A DNA stretch of 6,031 bases. It comes from Thermoplasmata archaeon. Lineage in GTDB: Archaea; Thermoplasmatota; Thermoplasmata; Thermoplasmatales; Thermoplasmataceae. Both the position numbers and the translations under genes were made by a program. The notes under the pieces were generated by a model. The model saw only the letters and a list, made by a program, of their open reading frames with translations, was not told where the DNA came from and searched no databases. The stretch is from contig JAKAAJ010000061.1 in NCBI GenBank assembly GCA_021802365.1, positions 1 to 6,031 on the forward strand, given 5' to 3'. This document shows, one piece after another, positions 5,515 to 6,031 of this stretch (positions within the stretch are counted from its first letter, which is position 1; every line of letters starts with the position of its first letter).

Positions 5515-6031
5515 ATGTTGAATATGAGTTACATAAAGTATTCTGAGGAAAAAGGCCTGGAAGTTCCTGATAACCCCACAATAGGGTACCTTGAAGGTGA
5601 CGGAATAGGGGGGGACATCACTAAAGCCATGATTTCAGTTATCAACGCATCTCTTGAAATTGCGTACAATGGTGAAAAACAGATTGCATGGGAGAAGGTA
5701 CTTGCAGGAGAGGAAGCATACGAAAGGACAGGAAAGCATCTTCCACAGGAATCTCTTGATCTACTGAAGAAGTGCATAGTTGCAATAAAAGGGCCTCTGA
5801 CTACTCCAATTGGGCAAGGTTTCAGAAGCCTTAATGTTACACTCAGGCAGTATTTTGACCTGTATGCGAATGTCAGACCGGTAAAATATTTCCCCGGTGT
5901 ACCTTCACCGGTTAAGGAACCGGAAAATATGAACATGGTTGTGTTCAGGGAAAACACTGAAGACCTGTACATTGGAATAGAGTGGAAATGGGACTCCCCA
6001 GAGGCAGGAATGGTAAGAAAATTCCTTTCAG
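5515..6031 (+). CDS. icd: Isocitrate dehydrogenase (NADP-type), 5' part cut by window edge
   Basis: The frame runs open to the window end. The enzyme oxidatively decarboxylates isocitrate to 2-oxoglutarate in the TCA cycle, normally as a cytoplasmic dimer with Mg2+. Numbered from the ATG at 5524, residues visible are EGDGIG at 24-29, KGPLTTPIG at 89-97, and the substrate site S102, N104, R108, R118, R142 and Y149. These match E. coli Icd S113, N115, R119, R129, R153 and Y160 with a constant offset of 11, which is strong support for isocitrate rather than isopropylmalate as substrate. GVPSPVK and FRENTEDLY follow as in bacterial-type NADP enzymes; the residues that decide coenzyme lie beyond the window. 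Two in-frame ATGs, at 5515 and 5524, follow a stop at 5509. I give the first because of TATA spacing; the second (MSYIKY...) is nearly as likely. Confidence 0.95.
   Translation, partial: MLNMSYIKYSEEKGLEVPDNPTIGYLEGDGIGGDITKAMISVINASLEIAYNGEKQIAWEKVLAGEEAYERTGKHLPQESLDLLKKCIVAIKGPLTTPIGQGFRSLNVTLRQYFDLYANVRPVKYFPGVPSPVKEPENMNMVVFRENTEDLYIGIEWKWDSPEAGMVRKFLS

Noticed and set aside
5529..5972. 147-codon minus-strand frame opposite icd
   Set aside because: The plus strand here encodes isocitrate dehydrogenase with all substrate residues in place; the antisense frame has no recognisable domain or promoter and is a shadow.
1..6031. CRISPR array, defence island, prophage or transposon
   Set aside because: No regularly spaced repeats, integrase, transposase or nuclease motifs were found; the recognisable genes are metabolic.

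Overview
The window looks like chromosomal DNA from an acidophilic archaeon, most likely of the order Thermoplasmatales. This is an inference from several signs: A/T-rich intergenic DNA, TATA-like boxes about 25 bases ahead of start codons with little or no leader, frequent AGG/AGA arginine and ATA isoleucine codons, a secreted-looking protein poor in charged residues, and a mix of archaeal promoters with bacterial-type metabolic enzymes (full-length PurA, HutU and an NADP-type isocitrate dehydrogenase). No species can be named from the sequence alone.

Layout from left to right. (1) The 3' end of a plus-strand gene (2-433) encodes an Asn/Ser/Thr/Tyr-rich protein of unknown function, probably extracellular. 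(2) A gene-free stretch (434-713) holds a compact ACCGGT hairpin and otherwise only A/T-rich DNA. (3) A minus-strand sugar-phosphate nucleotidyltransferase with a C-terminal hexapeptide-repeat domain (714-1805) diverges from (4) a 100-residue, three-helix membrane protein of unknown function (1937-2239, plus). That gene runs tail to tail, with a 5-base gap, into (5) the minus-strand urocanate hydratase hutU (2245-3930). (6) The minus-strand adenylosuccinate synthetase purA (3965-5245) lies immediately upstream of hutU. (7) A 269-base divergent intergenic region separates purA from (8) the 5' part of a plus-strand isocitrate dehydrogenase gene, icd (5515 to the window edge).

The recognisable genes are housekeeping or central-metabolic: activated-sugar synthesis, histidine breakdown towards glutamate, AMP synthesis, and the TCA step to 2-oxoglutarate. 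purA and hutU are adjacent on one strand, but hutU has its own well-placed TATA box in the 34-base gap, so a strict operon is doubtful. HutU product leads through glutamate to 2-oxoglutarate, the Icd product, but this link is only pathway proximity.

I see no convincing new multi-gene system: no mobile element, CRISPR array, RNA gene or defence cluster. The least-explained items are the truncated secreted protein, the small membrane protein, the ACCGGT hairpin and a repeated CAGACA motif between divergent genes.
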